From: an uncultured Opitutales bacterium | GTDB lineage: Bacteria > Verrucomicrobiota > Verrucomicrobiia > Opitutales > Seribacteraceae | Length of the DNA stretch: 64,000 nucleotides | Reading direction: 5' to 3' | Assembly (NCBI GenBank): GCA_943787575.1 | Contig: CALSMY010000007.1 | Location: 121,972-185,971 of the forward strand | The notes under the pieces: generated by a model | Told to the model about the DNA's origin: nothing | Seen by the model: only the letters and a program-made list of their open reading frames with translations | The model's database searches: none | Translations under genes and position numbers: made by a program | Shown: piece by piece, positions 35,917 to 43,966 of the stretch | Numbering within the stretch: position 1 is the stretch's first letter | How the letters are laid out: every line of letters starts with the position of its first letter

Positions 35917-37046
35917 ACTTCTATGGTTTCTGGAAAAACGGCTTCTCCCAAAGCTGCCAAATGACTTTGGACCATCTGGATAAAAGACAGGCTGACCATT
36001 GATCCTAAAGGAGCCAGCATCTTACCATCCGACAAAACAAGTTCCTCCATTAAGCGCATGCCTGGCTTTAAGTTGGCTGGGGTGACTTTACTTGGTTCCA
36101 TAAAGCCACCATGCAGTTCTCGGGTATTGGCCAGAGCATCTAAACTACCGGGAAGAAAAATAGTTTCCAAGGGTCTTAAGCTTTCAAAAATTTCCCCCTT
36201 CGAGCAACCTTTGGTTTCATATTGGTCATATTCCTGAGCCAAGCGAATAATCGAAGCAATCCTTCGCTCATCATGAAACTCACCAACAGTATCCTCATAA
36301 TCAGCCTGAATAAATTCGATAATTTTTCGAATCTTGTTTAGCCGGGGTATGTCCTTAAGTAAATTACTCACAAAGGAGGGAAAACTAACAATGACTTTTT
36401 GCATTTCAGGTGTTAGCTCACCTCCATCATAGACATTTTGTTGAGAATCCTGAGGTAAAGTTAGGTAACCGAGGTAGCAAAAGTCTGCCGCCACTTGCAA
36501 ACGCCATCCGTGGTCAATTTTAAGTTCTCTGGCAACTTCAACAGCCAAGGTCTTGACTCGCTGGGCTCGTCCAAAGAACAAAGGATTAGCCGCAGATAAC
36601 AAAGATGTAATCGCACCGATAGCACCGTTGAGAGTTTTTTCCAGTAATTCTTTTTCAGCACAAATTAGTTGGTATTGCCTGAGAGCTTGCTGGAGATTTT
36701 CGTCGAGAGCCTCAGGGGAGCAAGGTTTTCCAAGCAGGCGGAATATCTCTCCACGGCGAACAACATCGCACAAATCATCAAAGTTTGCCTGCCCTGTCAG
36801 AAGGATGGTTACCACTTCTTTGTTCTGCTCTCTGACTTTTTCAAGGAAATCTGCACCATTCATTCCTGGCATCGAAAAATCCGAAACGATTACTTCAAAT
36901 GGCCCATCTTCTTCAATGATGCGCAACCCTTCGCTACCTGATTCTGCAATAAATACAGAATACTTTCGTCCTAGGTTTAATTTAAAAGCCTTTAAAATCG
37001 ATTCTTCATCATCGACAAAAAGAACTTTTGGCTTGGATCCGGGCAT
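35907..37046 (-). CDS. Response regulator with degenerate HD-type output domain (copy 1)
   Basis: 379 residues. The receiver domain (7-120) has the acidic pair in FVDDEES, phospho-acceptor Asp56 in VSDFSMPGMNG, Thr in LLTGQ and Lys107 in LLGKPCSP. A linker helix leads to an HD-like helical domain (about 145-300) where the usual His and His-Asp metal ligands are replaced: RAQRVKTLAVEVA lacks the first His, and FCYLGYLTLP stands where LHDIGKIGLP is expected. A C-terminal module (LKPGMRLMEELVLSDGKMLAPLG) matches HD-GYP relatives. It is probably a binding rather than hydrolysing output. A paralogue lies 2 kb away. Confidence 0.85.
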   Translation of the reverse strand: MPGSKPKVLFVDDEESILKAFKLNLGRKYSVFIAESGSEGLRIIEEDGPFEVIVSDFSMPGMNGADFLEKVREQNKEVVTILLTGQANFDDLCDVVRRGEIFRLLGKPCSPEALDENLQQALRQYQLICAEKELLEKTLNGAIGAITSLLSAANPLFFGRAQRVKTLAVEVARELKIDHGWRLQVAADFCYLGYLTLPQDSQQNVYDGGELTPEMQKVIVSFPSFVSNLLKDIPRLNKIRKIIEFIQADYEDTVGEFHDERRIASIIRLAQEYDQYETKGCSKGEIFESLRPLETIFLPGSLDALANTRELHGGFMEPSKVTPANLKPGMRLMEELVLSDGKMLAPLGSMVSLSFIQMVQSHLAALGEAVFPETIEVLA

Positions 37047-37147
37047 TACAGATTGACCCTAGAAAATAATGTGAATCTTTGTCAAATTATGAATTCATCT
37101 AAAAGATGCTCCCCAAAACCAATTTTGAGCAACAAGTTGCCGATTTC

Positions 37148-39043
37148 TTACTGTATCCATCTAAGATTCCTAAATTCGGGGGGCTCCCCAACCCAAGGAG
37201 AGCCAATTTTGACGACACTGCCCTTGTTTCCCCTGGGTAGTTCTAATTTTTCAACATCATCCAAACGCAGCTCACGAACCCCTGACCAGGATGGTAAAGA
37301 TTTTCCCTCACCGTTTTTAAGTGCTGATAATGGAAAACTAAAGCGTTGCCATGAACTACTGCCCAAAACTTTTAATTCCACCCCATATCCATCGAGCCAC
37401 AAGGCCATTTCATTGGTCATTTCACTGCTAACCTCTAGGCTTAAACGAGATGTAGAGAGTGGAGCAGAGTATCTCGGTTCATAAAGTTTGTTCGTCCGAA
37501 TTCCCCATTTATTTAAATTGTAGGCAAACCAATCCTTTCTCCAGAAAGTATCAAACCCTTCAATCATAAAGTCCCTCGCTTTCGGTAACGAAGTACCAGA
37601 ATTGGAAAGTTTGTCAGGGGAGATGACTTGGAGTAAGGAAGAGAGGTTAAAGGTCTTAGTCTCGTATGTGCCATAATAGTAACCAGCTCCCACAATTGGA
37701 TTATCCAAGTCATATAAGACATTTGCATAGGCCCAGACGGGCCGTTCTACGGAGAAAATCGGCAAATCAGCCAACCAAACCCCTGATGTTGGATCTTTTT
37801 GGGGTTCAATAAATTTCCAAAACCGATGCTTGGTATTGCGAGAATCATCTTTTACAGCTCCAGGCTTCTGAAGAATTCCTTGCTGAGTAAAATAAACCTC
37901 CACACTGCGAACTTTTCGATTTTGATCAGGGCGAATAGAAAACTGCGGCAACATTCCCTGGGTCAAAATAATTTTGGCCTGGGGAGTTTTAGGGGTCTCA
38001 AAGGTAGCTTTGAGGTGATGGTCGAACCAAACTTGAGTTGCCACTTCATAGGGAGGGGTATCTTGGTGATTATGATGGGGAGAACAGGAGACACGCCAGT
38101 CCTTTGACTGAATTTCCTCAACTGCTGTTTCCAGGTCGTTAATACGTCCATGAAAATCATTGGCTGGACTGAGGAAAAAGGTGGGACAAGAAATTCTCTT
38201 TAAACTTGGAGGATCACTGACGGTAGATAAATGCAATTGGACATCTGAATACCTGTCGCTGATTCCTCCGCATGATGGGACTGCTGCCTTTACTCTCTCA
38301 TCGGCCCCTGCAATCATTACCGTGAGCTTCCCGCCCATTGAATGGCCGTAAACTCCCAACTTTTCACCATCCACTTCGGGTTGCCTTTCAAGAAAGGTTA
38401 ACCCCCGCCGACCGGCAAGTGTGATCAAAAACCATGAATTATTTCGGGGAGAAAGAACAGGATCGAGGGTCCATTCGGCAACCGGAATGGAAGAAAATGC
38501 ATCTTTACCATTTCGACTCGGTGCATGGTAGGCATCAAGGGCTCCCCAATCGGTGGTTAATTTATACTTTGGGTCATCAGATTTGCCCGCCCAAAATAAT
38601 TTAACCTCATTAGGTCTTACGGTGTACCCGGGGGCAGAAATACGACCAGCCCAGGCAATGGAGAGAGTTGCATACCCCCTTTTCGCATTGGAAAAGACCG
38701 CTCGATAATCCGCATACTGACCGCCACCGTGAACTTGCAGCAAACCAGGGACATTTTTGGCACCCTTGGGAAAACCATAAACACCAGCCATCATCGCCTC
38801 CTTACCTTTGAATTCACCCATACGATATCGAATAATTCTTAAAATAATATCGTCTTGCTCCCATTCTTTGAGAATTTCAGTTTCTAAATTTTCCAACCGA
38901 GGGTTATAACCCTGCCACATAGTATCAAAGTCGATGGGTGGAGCATCATGATCATAGCTGGGTAAGGACTCACCTCGTACAAAACAAAGACCCAAGAAAT
39001 AAAAAATAATGGGGAATAGAAAATTCAATTTTAATACCTGCAT
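37148..39043 (-). CDS. Secreted alpha/beta hydrolase, acetyl-xylan-esterase/dienelactone-hydrolase-like
   Basis: 631 residues from ATG 39041-39043, which begins a signal peptide (LNFLFPIIFYFLGLCFVRG). A TTG start 12 codons earlier is less likely. The N-terminal half is an alpha/beta hydrolase: QVHGGGQ supplies an oxyanion region, GVYGHSMGGKLT the nucleophile Ser elbow, FFLSPANDFHGRI the acid region and PHHNHQDTPP the likely catalytic His. The C-terminal 280 residues are beta-rich. A secreted esterase acting on acylated polysaccharide is inferred. It lies between two paralogous response regulators on the same strand. Confidence 0.82.
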   Translation of the reverse strand: MQVLKLNFLFPIIFYFLGLCFVRGESLPSYDHDAPPIDFDTMWQGYNPRLENLETEILKEWEQDDIILRIIRYRMGEFKGKEAMMAGVYGFPKGAKNVPGLLQVHGGGQYADYRAVFSNAKRGYATLSIAWAGRISAPGYTVRPNEVKLFWAGKSDDPKYKLTTDWGALDAYHAPSRNGKDAFSSIPVAEWTLDPVLSPRNNSWFLITLAGRRGLTFLERQPEVDGEKLGVYGHSMGGKLTVMIAGADERVKAAVPSCGGISDRYSDVQLHLSTVSDPPSLKRISCPTFFLSPANDFHGRINDLETAVEEIQSKDWRVSCSPHHNHQDTPPYEVATQVWFDHHLKATFETPKTPQAKIILTQGMLPQFSIRPDQNRKVRSVEVYFTQQGILQKPGAVKDDSRNTKHRFWKFIEPQKDPTSGVWLADLPIFSVERPVWAYANVLYDLDNPIVGAGYYYGTYETKTFNLSSLLQVISPDKLSNSGTSLPKARDFMIEGFDTFWRKDWFAYNLNKWGIRTNKLYEPRYSAPLSTSRLSLEVSSEMTNEMALWLDGYGVELKVLGSSSWQRFSFPLSALKNGEGKSLPSWSGVRELRLDDVEKLELPRGNKGSVVKIGSPWVGEPPEFRNLRWIQ

Positions 39044-39128
39044 CTTATAAATTGAAAGTTTCACTTCTGTAATTTGCAATACCTTACTTTTGAAAGTGAA
39101 AACATAAACCCGTTTCCTGGGGCTTTAT

Positions 39129-40286
39129 TTAGTCTGTTTCGAAGCTAGAGCCTTGCGTAACTAAAATGCTTTGTGGAAACGGATCTTTAATGTAACAAGT
39201 TCTGTAGTTTTTCATTACATATAAAAGTGGTGGGTTCACGATAGAGCCTTTGGGAGCAAACAGCACACCACTATCCAAAAATAGGTCTTCCTGTAAACGC
39301 ATGCCCTTCTTTAATTCTTTAGTATTTAATAAAACACATTGAGGCCCCCCATTTCCATAAGGTCTGATGGAGCTCAATGCATCAAGAGCATCCATGCAAT
39401 AAATAGATTTGTTTTTGATTAAAGAATCAAAAATTTGCGGTCGGTTCTGCCCTTTGCTCGCATAAAAGTCGTAATGCTTAGCTATACGGATCACTGAAGC
39501 CAATTTTGCAGTATCGTTATCGTCTTGGTTAGATTCTTCATAATCTTTCCCTATTAAATCAACTACTTTCATGACTTCACTCATATTAGGTATGCTAGAC
39601 AACATCTCTCTCGTAAAATCTTCAAAGCTATCAATCAACTCCATTTCATTAGGCTTAACACCTTCATTTTGATAAGCTCTAAGCTGTACTTCTGGAGGCA
39701 AGGTTGCAAAACCTAGATGAGAAAAAACGCAGGCAGGGTCGGACCTCCAGAGGGATCTCAATCTTAAATATTCTCCAATTTCGGAAGCCATACGCATAAC
39801 CCGTTGAGAACGGCCAAAATATAATGGTAAAGCGGCGGCAAGCACAGCAGTAAAAGAACGCACAACGGCGTTCATGACATTCCCAATTGAATGATTCTCA
39901 TCCTCAACTTGCTCAAAATGAAACAAAGCATCTTCAATATGTTCAATCAACTCATTTGGAGGGCAAGGTTTACTAAGCAAACGAAACCCTCCACCCTTGG
40001 CTACAAACTCCGCGGCATACTCGAAATTAGTCGCACCTGTTAAAAGGATTGCAACCGTAGAGCGATTATAAAGTCGCATTTGCTTCAAAAACTCAGCCCC
40101 ATTCATTTCGGGCATTACATAATCAACAACTACCACTGAAAATACCTCTCCTTTCGCGATTAGCTCAAGAGCATCCTTGCCTGACGAAACAACCGTTAAG
40201 TTATACTTTCTGCCTAAATTTAATTCTATTCCTTTTAGAACACGCTCTTCGTCGTCAATGAACAAAACTTTTGGTTGATTACTCAT
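39129..40286 (-). CDS. Response regulator with degenerate HD-type output domain (copy 2)
   Basis: 385 residues. The receiver domain carries LFIDDEE, phospho-acceptor Asp55 in VVDYVMPEMNG, LLTGATN and LLSKPCPP. The helical output domain again lacks HD ligands: RSQRVMRMASEIGEYL, then CVFSHLGFATLP in place of the metal-binding LHDIGK segment. A C-terminal LKKGMRLQEDLFLDSGVLFAPKG module follows. Architecture and order of motifs match the 35907-37046 protein along the whole length, so the two are paralogues. No histidine kinase gene is in the window. Confidence 0.85.
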   Translation of the reverse strand: MSNQPKVLFIDDEERVLKGIELNLGRKYNLTVVSSGKDALELIAKGEVFSVVVVDYVMPEMNGAEFLKQMRLYNRSTVAILLTGATNFEYAAEFVAKGGGFRLLSKPCPPNELIEHIEDALFHFEQVEDENHSIGNVMNAVVRSFTAVLAAALPLYFGRSQRVMRMASEIGEYLRLRSLWRSDPACVFSHLGFATLPPEVQLRAYQNEGVKPNEMELIDSFEDFTREMLSSIPNMSEVMKVVDLIGKDYEESNQDDNDTAKLASVIRIAKHYDFYASKGQNRPQIFDSLIKNKSIYCMDALDALSSIRPYGNGGPQCVLLNTKELKKGMRLQEDLFLDSGVLFAPKGSIVNPPLLYVMKNYRTCYIKDPFPQSILVTQGSSFETD

Positions 40287-40433
40287 ATTTCAAAACATCC
40301 ATAAATTCATCTAATAAGGCTTAACAAAATCAATAATAGCCTTGGACTGGTCCTGTCAAAAATATAATCATTTATGATTGTTCGATGTGAATAACCAAAG
40401 ATAGACGGTATTTTATTTTTAATTTAATAAAAG

Positions 40434-40805
40434 ATGATGAACGAATTAACAATAAAGGGGAAAATAACTTTTGTGGATGAGGTGCGCGAATTTGGAAGTA
40501 ATGGATTCCGTAAACACCAAGTTGTAGTGGAGACTGGAGACGGTCGATGGGACAACCCAATTCCAGTAGAATTCACTAAAGATAGTATTGAATTAAGCAA
40601 AGAATTAAAAGTGGGAGATCAGGTTCAAATTCAAACCCGAATCAATGGAAGAGAGTGGCAGGGAAAGGATGGAGTAACCAAATGGTTCACCTCGATAAAC
40701 GGATATAAAATCACCAAGGAAAACCCTCAATCTTCCGAAGATCCCAGTTCATCATTTGATACATTTGACGAGTATGCAGATGACCTTGAGGAAGATGTTT
40801 TTTGA
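40434..40805 (+). CDS. DUF3127 family OB-fold protein
   Basis: 123 residues. The first 100 form a DUF3127-type OB-like domain (LTIKGKITFVDEVREFGS, FRKHQVVVETGD, VGDQVQIQTRINGREW, KWFTSINGYKI). A short acidic tail follows (FDEYADDLEEDVF), resembling the protein-binding tails of single-stranded DNA-binding proteins. The family is typical of Bacteroidetes and relatives and its role is not established; nucleic-acid binding is inferred from fold and tail. Start at the first of two adjacent ATG codons. Confidence 0.8.
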   Translation: MMNELTIKGKITFVDEVREFGSNGFRKHQVVVETGDGRWDNPIPVEFTKDSIELSKELKVGDQVQIQTRINGREWQGKDGVTKWFTSINGYKITKENPQSSEDPSSSFDTFDEYADDLEEDVF

Positions 40806-41076
40806 ACCAGCAAATAGAGGCTGAAAAATATAAATCCTATCCTTTTTCATTATACTTTAATTTTCTTTGTATTTTTTAGCCTACGAATGCTAATTTAGAA
40901 TATACTAATAAATTATTGCCCACCAATAAGTTACACCTTCATCAAATGAAAGTGAAGCTTTATTATTTATAGTTTAATAAAAGTAGGCCTTTTATTATTT
41001 ATCCTTATTAATAAACTTACTCACATGCGCATGTAAGTTTGATTTTTGGGTACTTTATCTGCTATATTGAATGTAG
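40806..41076. other. AT-rich intergenic region before the giant lectin-domain gene
   Basis: 270 bp of very AT-rich DNA without a coding frame. It contains a repeated TTTATTATTTAT (near 40958 and 40990) and the 11-mer TTTAATAAAAG, which also occurs just before the DUF3127 start (near 40424). The promoter of the giant gene should lie here. Confidence 0.5.
41013..41040. promoter_or_regulatory. Imperfect 28-bp inverted repeat upstream of the giant gene
   Basis: AAACTTAC at 41013-41020 and GTAAGTTT at 41033-41040 are exact reverse complements. If the four bases TCAC at 41021-41024 are removed, the whole element becomes a perfect 24-bp palindrome centred on ATGCGCAT. It ends 36 bp before the signal-peptide ATG at 41077. 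An operator or an mRNA leader hairpin is possible. Confidence 0.45.
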
Positions 41077-41559
41077 ATGCGCCTTTTGACACTGCTCTGT
41101 TCAACCTTGGTAGGGATTTGCTTTGCTAATTCCTTACTCTTTGGTTTGGTCCAAGAGGAAAATCTTTTGGCAAGATGGTCTTTTGACGAGGGAAATGGTT
41201 CGATCGTTAATGACTCTGTTATTGGAGGTAGTCCACTCTTCATGAATCTCGGAAAATGGGGAGAAGAAGAGAATGGTAATGCTCTATCTAAATTCTCAAT
41301 GGATATAAGCGAAGGAACTGGTTTTGCGCTCTTGGAAGCAAACCGGAAATTTCAAGTCACCTCATCATACAGTATTCTCCTTTGGTTTAAAACAAATGGG
41401 CTGCCCGATGATTATGCCCAAATTCTCAGCAAGCGTGAATCAACCAATATTCTTATCTCTTTCAGATTAAGCCCGGGGGAACCAGCCTGGAAGCACTGTA
41501 TCGTGCCGACGGACTCTCGAGCAGTATGGCTCGACCGGCCCAGTGTATTTTCAACTTAA
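41077..41559 (+). CDS. Giant lectin protein, N-terminal piece: signal peptide and half a LamG domain
   Basis: 160 codons from ATG 41077. A signal peptide (RLLTLLCSTLVGICFANSLL) is followed by the opening of a LamG domain (NLLARWSFDEGNGSIVNDS) and its middle strands (YSILLWFKTNGLPDDY). From about 41475 the sequence continues sensibly in a third frame (LEALYRADGLSSSMARPA) and then, from about 41543, in the second. So two single-base shifts lie within about 70 bp and the C-terminal 25 residues of this frame are out of phase. Confidence 0.6.
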   Translation: MRLLTLLCSTLVGICFANSLLFGLVQEENLLARWSFDEGNGSIVNDSVIGGSPLFMNLGKWGEEENGNALSKFSMDISEGTGFALLEANRKFQVTSSYSILLWFKTNGLPDDYAQILSKRESTNILISFRLSPGEPAWKHCIVPTDSRAVWLDRPSVFST

Positions 41560-42109
41560 TCAATGGAATTGTTTTCTTTCCACTTATGATGGCACCTACC
41601 TCCGATCCTTTCTTAACTGGAAAAATGCGGGCATACTCGAACTTCTCGAAACTCCCCTAAAAGACAATGCCGATATCGGAATTGGAGGGTCCAGCGATGG
41701 CAGCAACTTCTTCAAAGGCTGGATTGATGAAATTCGATACTACTCTGAACCGTTAAGCTCGGAAGATGCAGTGATTGCATTTGGGGAAGGTTTTGGCGAT
41801 CTAGGTGCCAGCCCAAAAATTGATGCTCCACTGGTTAATCCAGAGGCAAATTCTACCGTTTTTGTTTCATTCGTTAAAAACAGCGGTGAACTTTCTACTG
41901 TATCCGGATTTACAACCAACGACCTGGAAGTCACAGGCGGTCAGGTTTCCGGATTTTCTGAATATAATGCAACTCATTACCGTTTCTATGTTGTCGCCGA
42001 CAAAAAGCCTCAACGGATTAAAATCCGCATACCTGCTGGAACCGCCAAGGACGACGGTAATTTTTCTACTTCTTCGGGCTTTGCCCGGATTCAACATATG
42101 AACCAGTAA
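41543..42109 (+). CDS. Giant lectin protein, piece 2: end of LamG and Ig-like linker
   Basis: 188 codons. It completes the first LamG domain (VYFQLNQWNCF..., GWIDEIRYYSEPLSSEDAV, FGEGFGDLG) and enters a linker of Ig-like type (ANSTVFVSFVKNSGELSTVS, NDLEVTGGQVSGFS, IKIRIPAGTAKDDGNFS). The next LamG opening (YEPVTAAKNLVGWWTFDQE) is read in another frame from about 42090. The ATG shown is not a true start. Confidence 0.55.
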   Translation: MYFQLNQWNCFLSTYDGTYLRSFLNWKNAGILELLETPLKDNADIGIGGSSDGSNFFKGWIDEIRYYSEPLSSEDAVIAFGEGFGDLGASPKIDAPLVNPEANSTVFVSFVKNSGELSTVSGFTTNDLEVTGGQVSGFSEYNATHYRFYVVADKKPQRIKIRIPAGTAKDDGNFSTSSGFARIQHMNQ

Positions 42110-42960
42110 CCGCAGCAAAAAACCTTGTGGGCTGGTGGACTTTTGATCAGGAATCCTAACCAATCCTGGGAAAGTAACAGCACGCCTCCCGCAAACATTG
42201 ATGCATGGACTCCCCTCACTTTGTCCCCCAAAGTCTGGTTGGACGCCTATGACTTAAGCAGCTTGGATAAAGGGACTGACCAAGGACAATTGGGTCAGCC
42301 AACAGACGGTGAATCCATTCAGTTTTGGGCAGACAAAAGCGGAAACGATCATCATGCCAAAAAAAGAGCTGGTACACCTTCTTACAGTGCGACGGTTTAA
42401 ACTCAAAACCCACTATTTATCTTAACAGTGCTTCCCTGGTTTTAGAGAACTCCAGAGTACCCTTTGACAACTGGGAAGAATTTCATGTTTTTGCAGTGCT
42501 TTACCAAACTGCACACAATCACTTCTCCAGCATATTATGGTAAAACCAACTACCACCGGGTGGGCCGATAATAACAGCTATAACTTTTCGTGGTTTTTGA
42601 ACATGCATAGGGCAGATAGAAACGGGCACAAACTTTGGGGACCAGCACTAAATACATCAACTGGTGGAAACAGTATACTGACACACAACCAATGAGGCAA
42701 TCTGGACACACGACGGTTTACGGGTGGATCCGAGTGTCTTTCGATCGGTATTCATCTCTCGAGAAGCTAATAATTTTAAGTTTATCGTAAACGGACAAAC
42801 AATTGGGCAATCAACTTTAACAGGTACCATCAAGTCCACACCAACACTTGATTTCGTGATTGGGGGGAGATCAGATGGCACAGGTAACTGGAAAGGAAAA
42901 ATATCTGAATTATCCTTTTTGATAAGGTGTTAGATGACTCTATTGTCACATCTTATCTAG
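42110..42960 (+). pseudogene. Densely frame-shifted WLDA-type lectin domain interrupting a LamG domain
   Basis: This 850-bp stretch has no long open frame, but pieces in all three frames together give one domain: NLVGWWTFDQE (LamG opening), then PKVWLDAYDLSS and IQFWADKSGNDHHAKK (WLDA opening), NSKPTIYLNSASLVLEN, VPFDNWEEFHVFAVLYQ, NNSYNFSWFLNMH, NEAIWTHDGLRVDPSVFRS, LDFVIGGRSDGTGNWKG, and LFDKVLDDSIVTSYLDDKW (WLDA ending). At least five frame changes are needed in this interval. Confidence 0.55.
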
Positions 42961-43815
42961 ATGACAAATGGGCACCAGATTGTCCCACTTTTTGACTCAA
43001 ATCAATCCACATTTGTTTTCGAGGATCAGTCTGGAGGTGACCGCCCCATGCTCTTTTACGGAGAGACTCAAAATAACCAGAATTTGTTTGGATCAACTCT
43101 GGGATTTGATGGCGGCTCCAATTTCGGGAAGATCGATTTGCTTGACCGCAATCAAAGCGCGATCGAATTAGCAGATGTAACCCTACCTAATCTGTTGCAC
43201 GCTTGGTGGCCCTTCGATGGAGATTCTCTGGATTACTCAGGAAATGAAAGGCATGGTCAAATGGTCGGGAATGGGGCTTTTGGAATGGGCCGGTTTGATC
43301 AGGCATTAGATTTACAAAACGGAGGAATTTTCAGAATACCTGAGGAAAAAGATCCTGGAATTTACGAAAATTTCCCACGCACCCTTTCCATGTGGGTCAA
43401 AACACTCGCACCTTCTGGAAATCTGGTAAAGTGGGGAATCTTGGAAGATGGAAAACATTGGAACTGGTCTATAGCCAGTTCCAACGGCATGGGTGGATGG
43501 ATGAGACTGGGTATCCATGGTGCCAATCAAACCGGAAAGCATTACATGGTGACTGATGGAAAATGGCGACACCTCGCGGTCTCGATGACCCCAACTGGAG
43601 AAAGTTCATTTTCACTGGATTTGTATGTGGATGGCAGACAAGAAACCAAGTTTTTATCCACCATTAACAAAAATAATTTTGAGATTAACACGCAACCTTC
43701 AGACCTTGTTGTTGGAGGAGAGGGATTTAGCGGGTGGATTGATGACTTCCGTATCTATTCGACTATGCTGAACAGAGGTGAGATCTCCATGATTTTGGAG
43801 GAAAAAACTAGCTGA
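42961..43815 (+). CDS. Giant lectin protein, piece 3: complete LamG domain
   Basis: 284 codons. The first 70 residues (FVFEDQSGGDRPMLFYGE, STLGFDGGSNFGKIDL) look like the continuation of the LamG domain that opened near 42,100. A complete LamG domain follows from LLHAWWPFDGDSLDYSG through LSMWVKTLAPSG and WRHLAVSMTPTG to GWIDDFRIYSTMLNRGEIS. The frame ends at 43815, and the earlier LamG resumes in frame 2 from about 43812 (DDLAITRGNYSLSAWIKPT). So this LamG appears inserted within another. Confidence 0.6.
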   Translation: MTNGHQIVPLFDSNQSTFVFEDQSGGDRPMLFYGETQNNQNLFGSTLGFDGGSNFGKIDLLDRNQSAIELADVTLPNLLHAWWPFDGDSLDYSGNERHGQMVGNGAFGMGRFDQALDLQNGGIFRIPEEKDPGIYENFPRTLSMWVKTLAPSGNLVKWGILEDGKHWNWSIASSNGMGGWMRLGIHGANQTGKHYMVTDGKWRHLAVSMTPTGESSFSLDLYVDGRQETKFLSTINKNNFEINTQPSDLVVGGEGFSGWIDDFRIYSTMLNRGEISMILEEKTS

Positions 43816-43966
43816 CGACCTAGCCATTACCCGTGGCAACTACTCCCTTTCTGCTTGGATCAAGCCGACTGACCTTCCGGAAAGCAATCGGTTCAACTTT
43901 GCACATGCCCGTTTTTTCTGGAGAGACTGGGGGGGAGATACCCGCATCGATACCTGGCCTCACGAC

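Noticed and set aside
41475..41545. Programmed ribosomal frameshifting in the giant gene
   Set aside because: The breaks differ in direction and sequence, no common slippery heptamer or downstream structure recurs, and some need two shifts within 70 bp. Recoding cannot explain the set.
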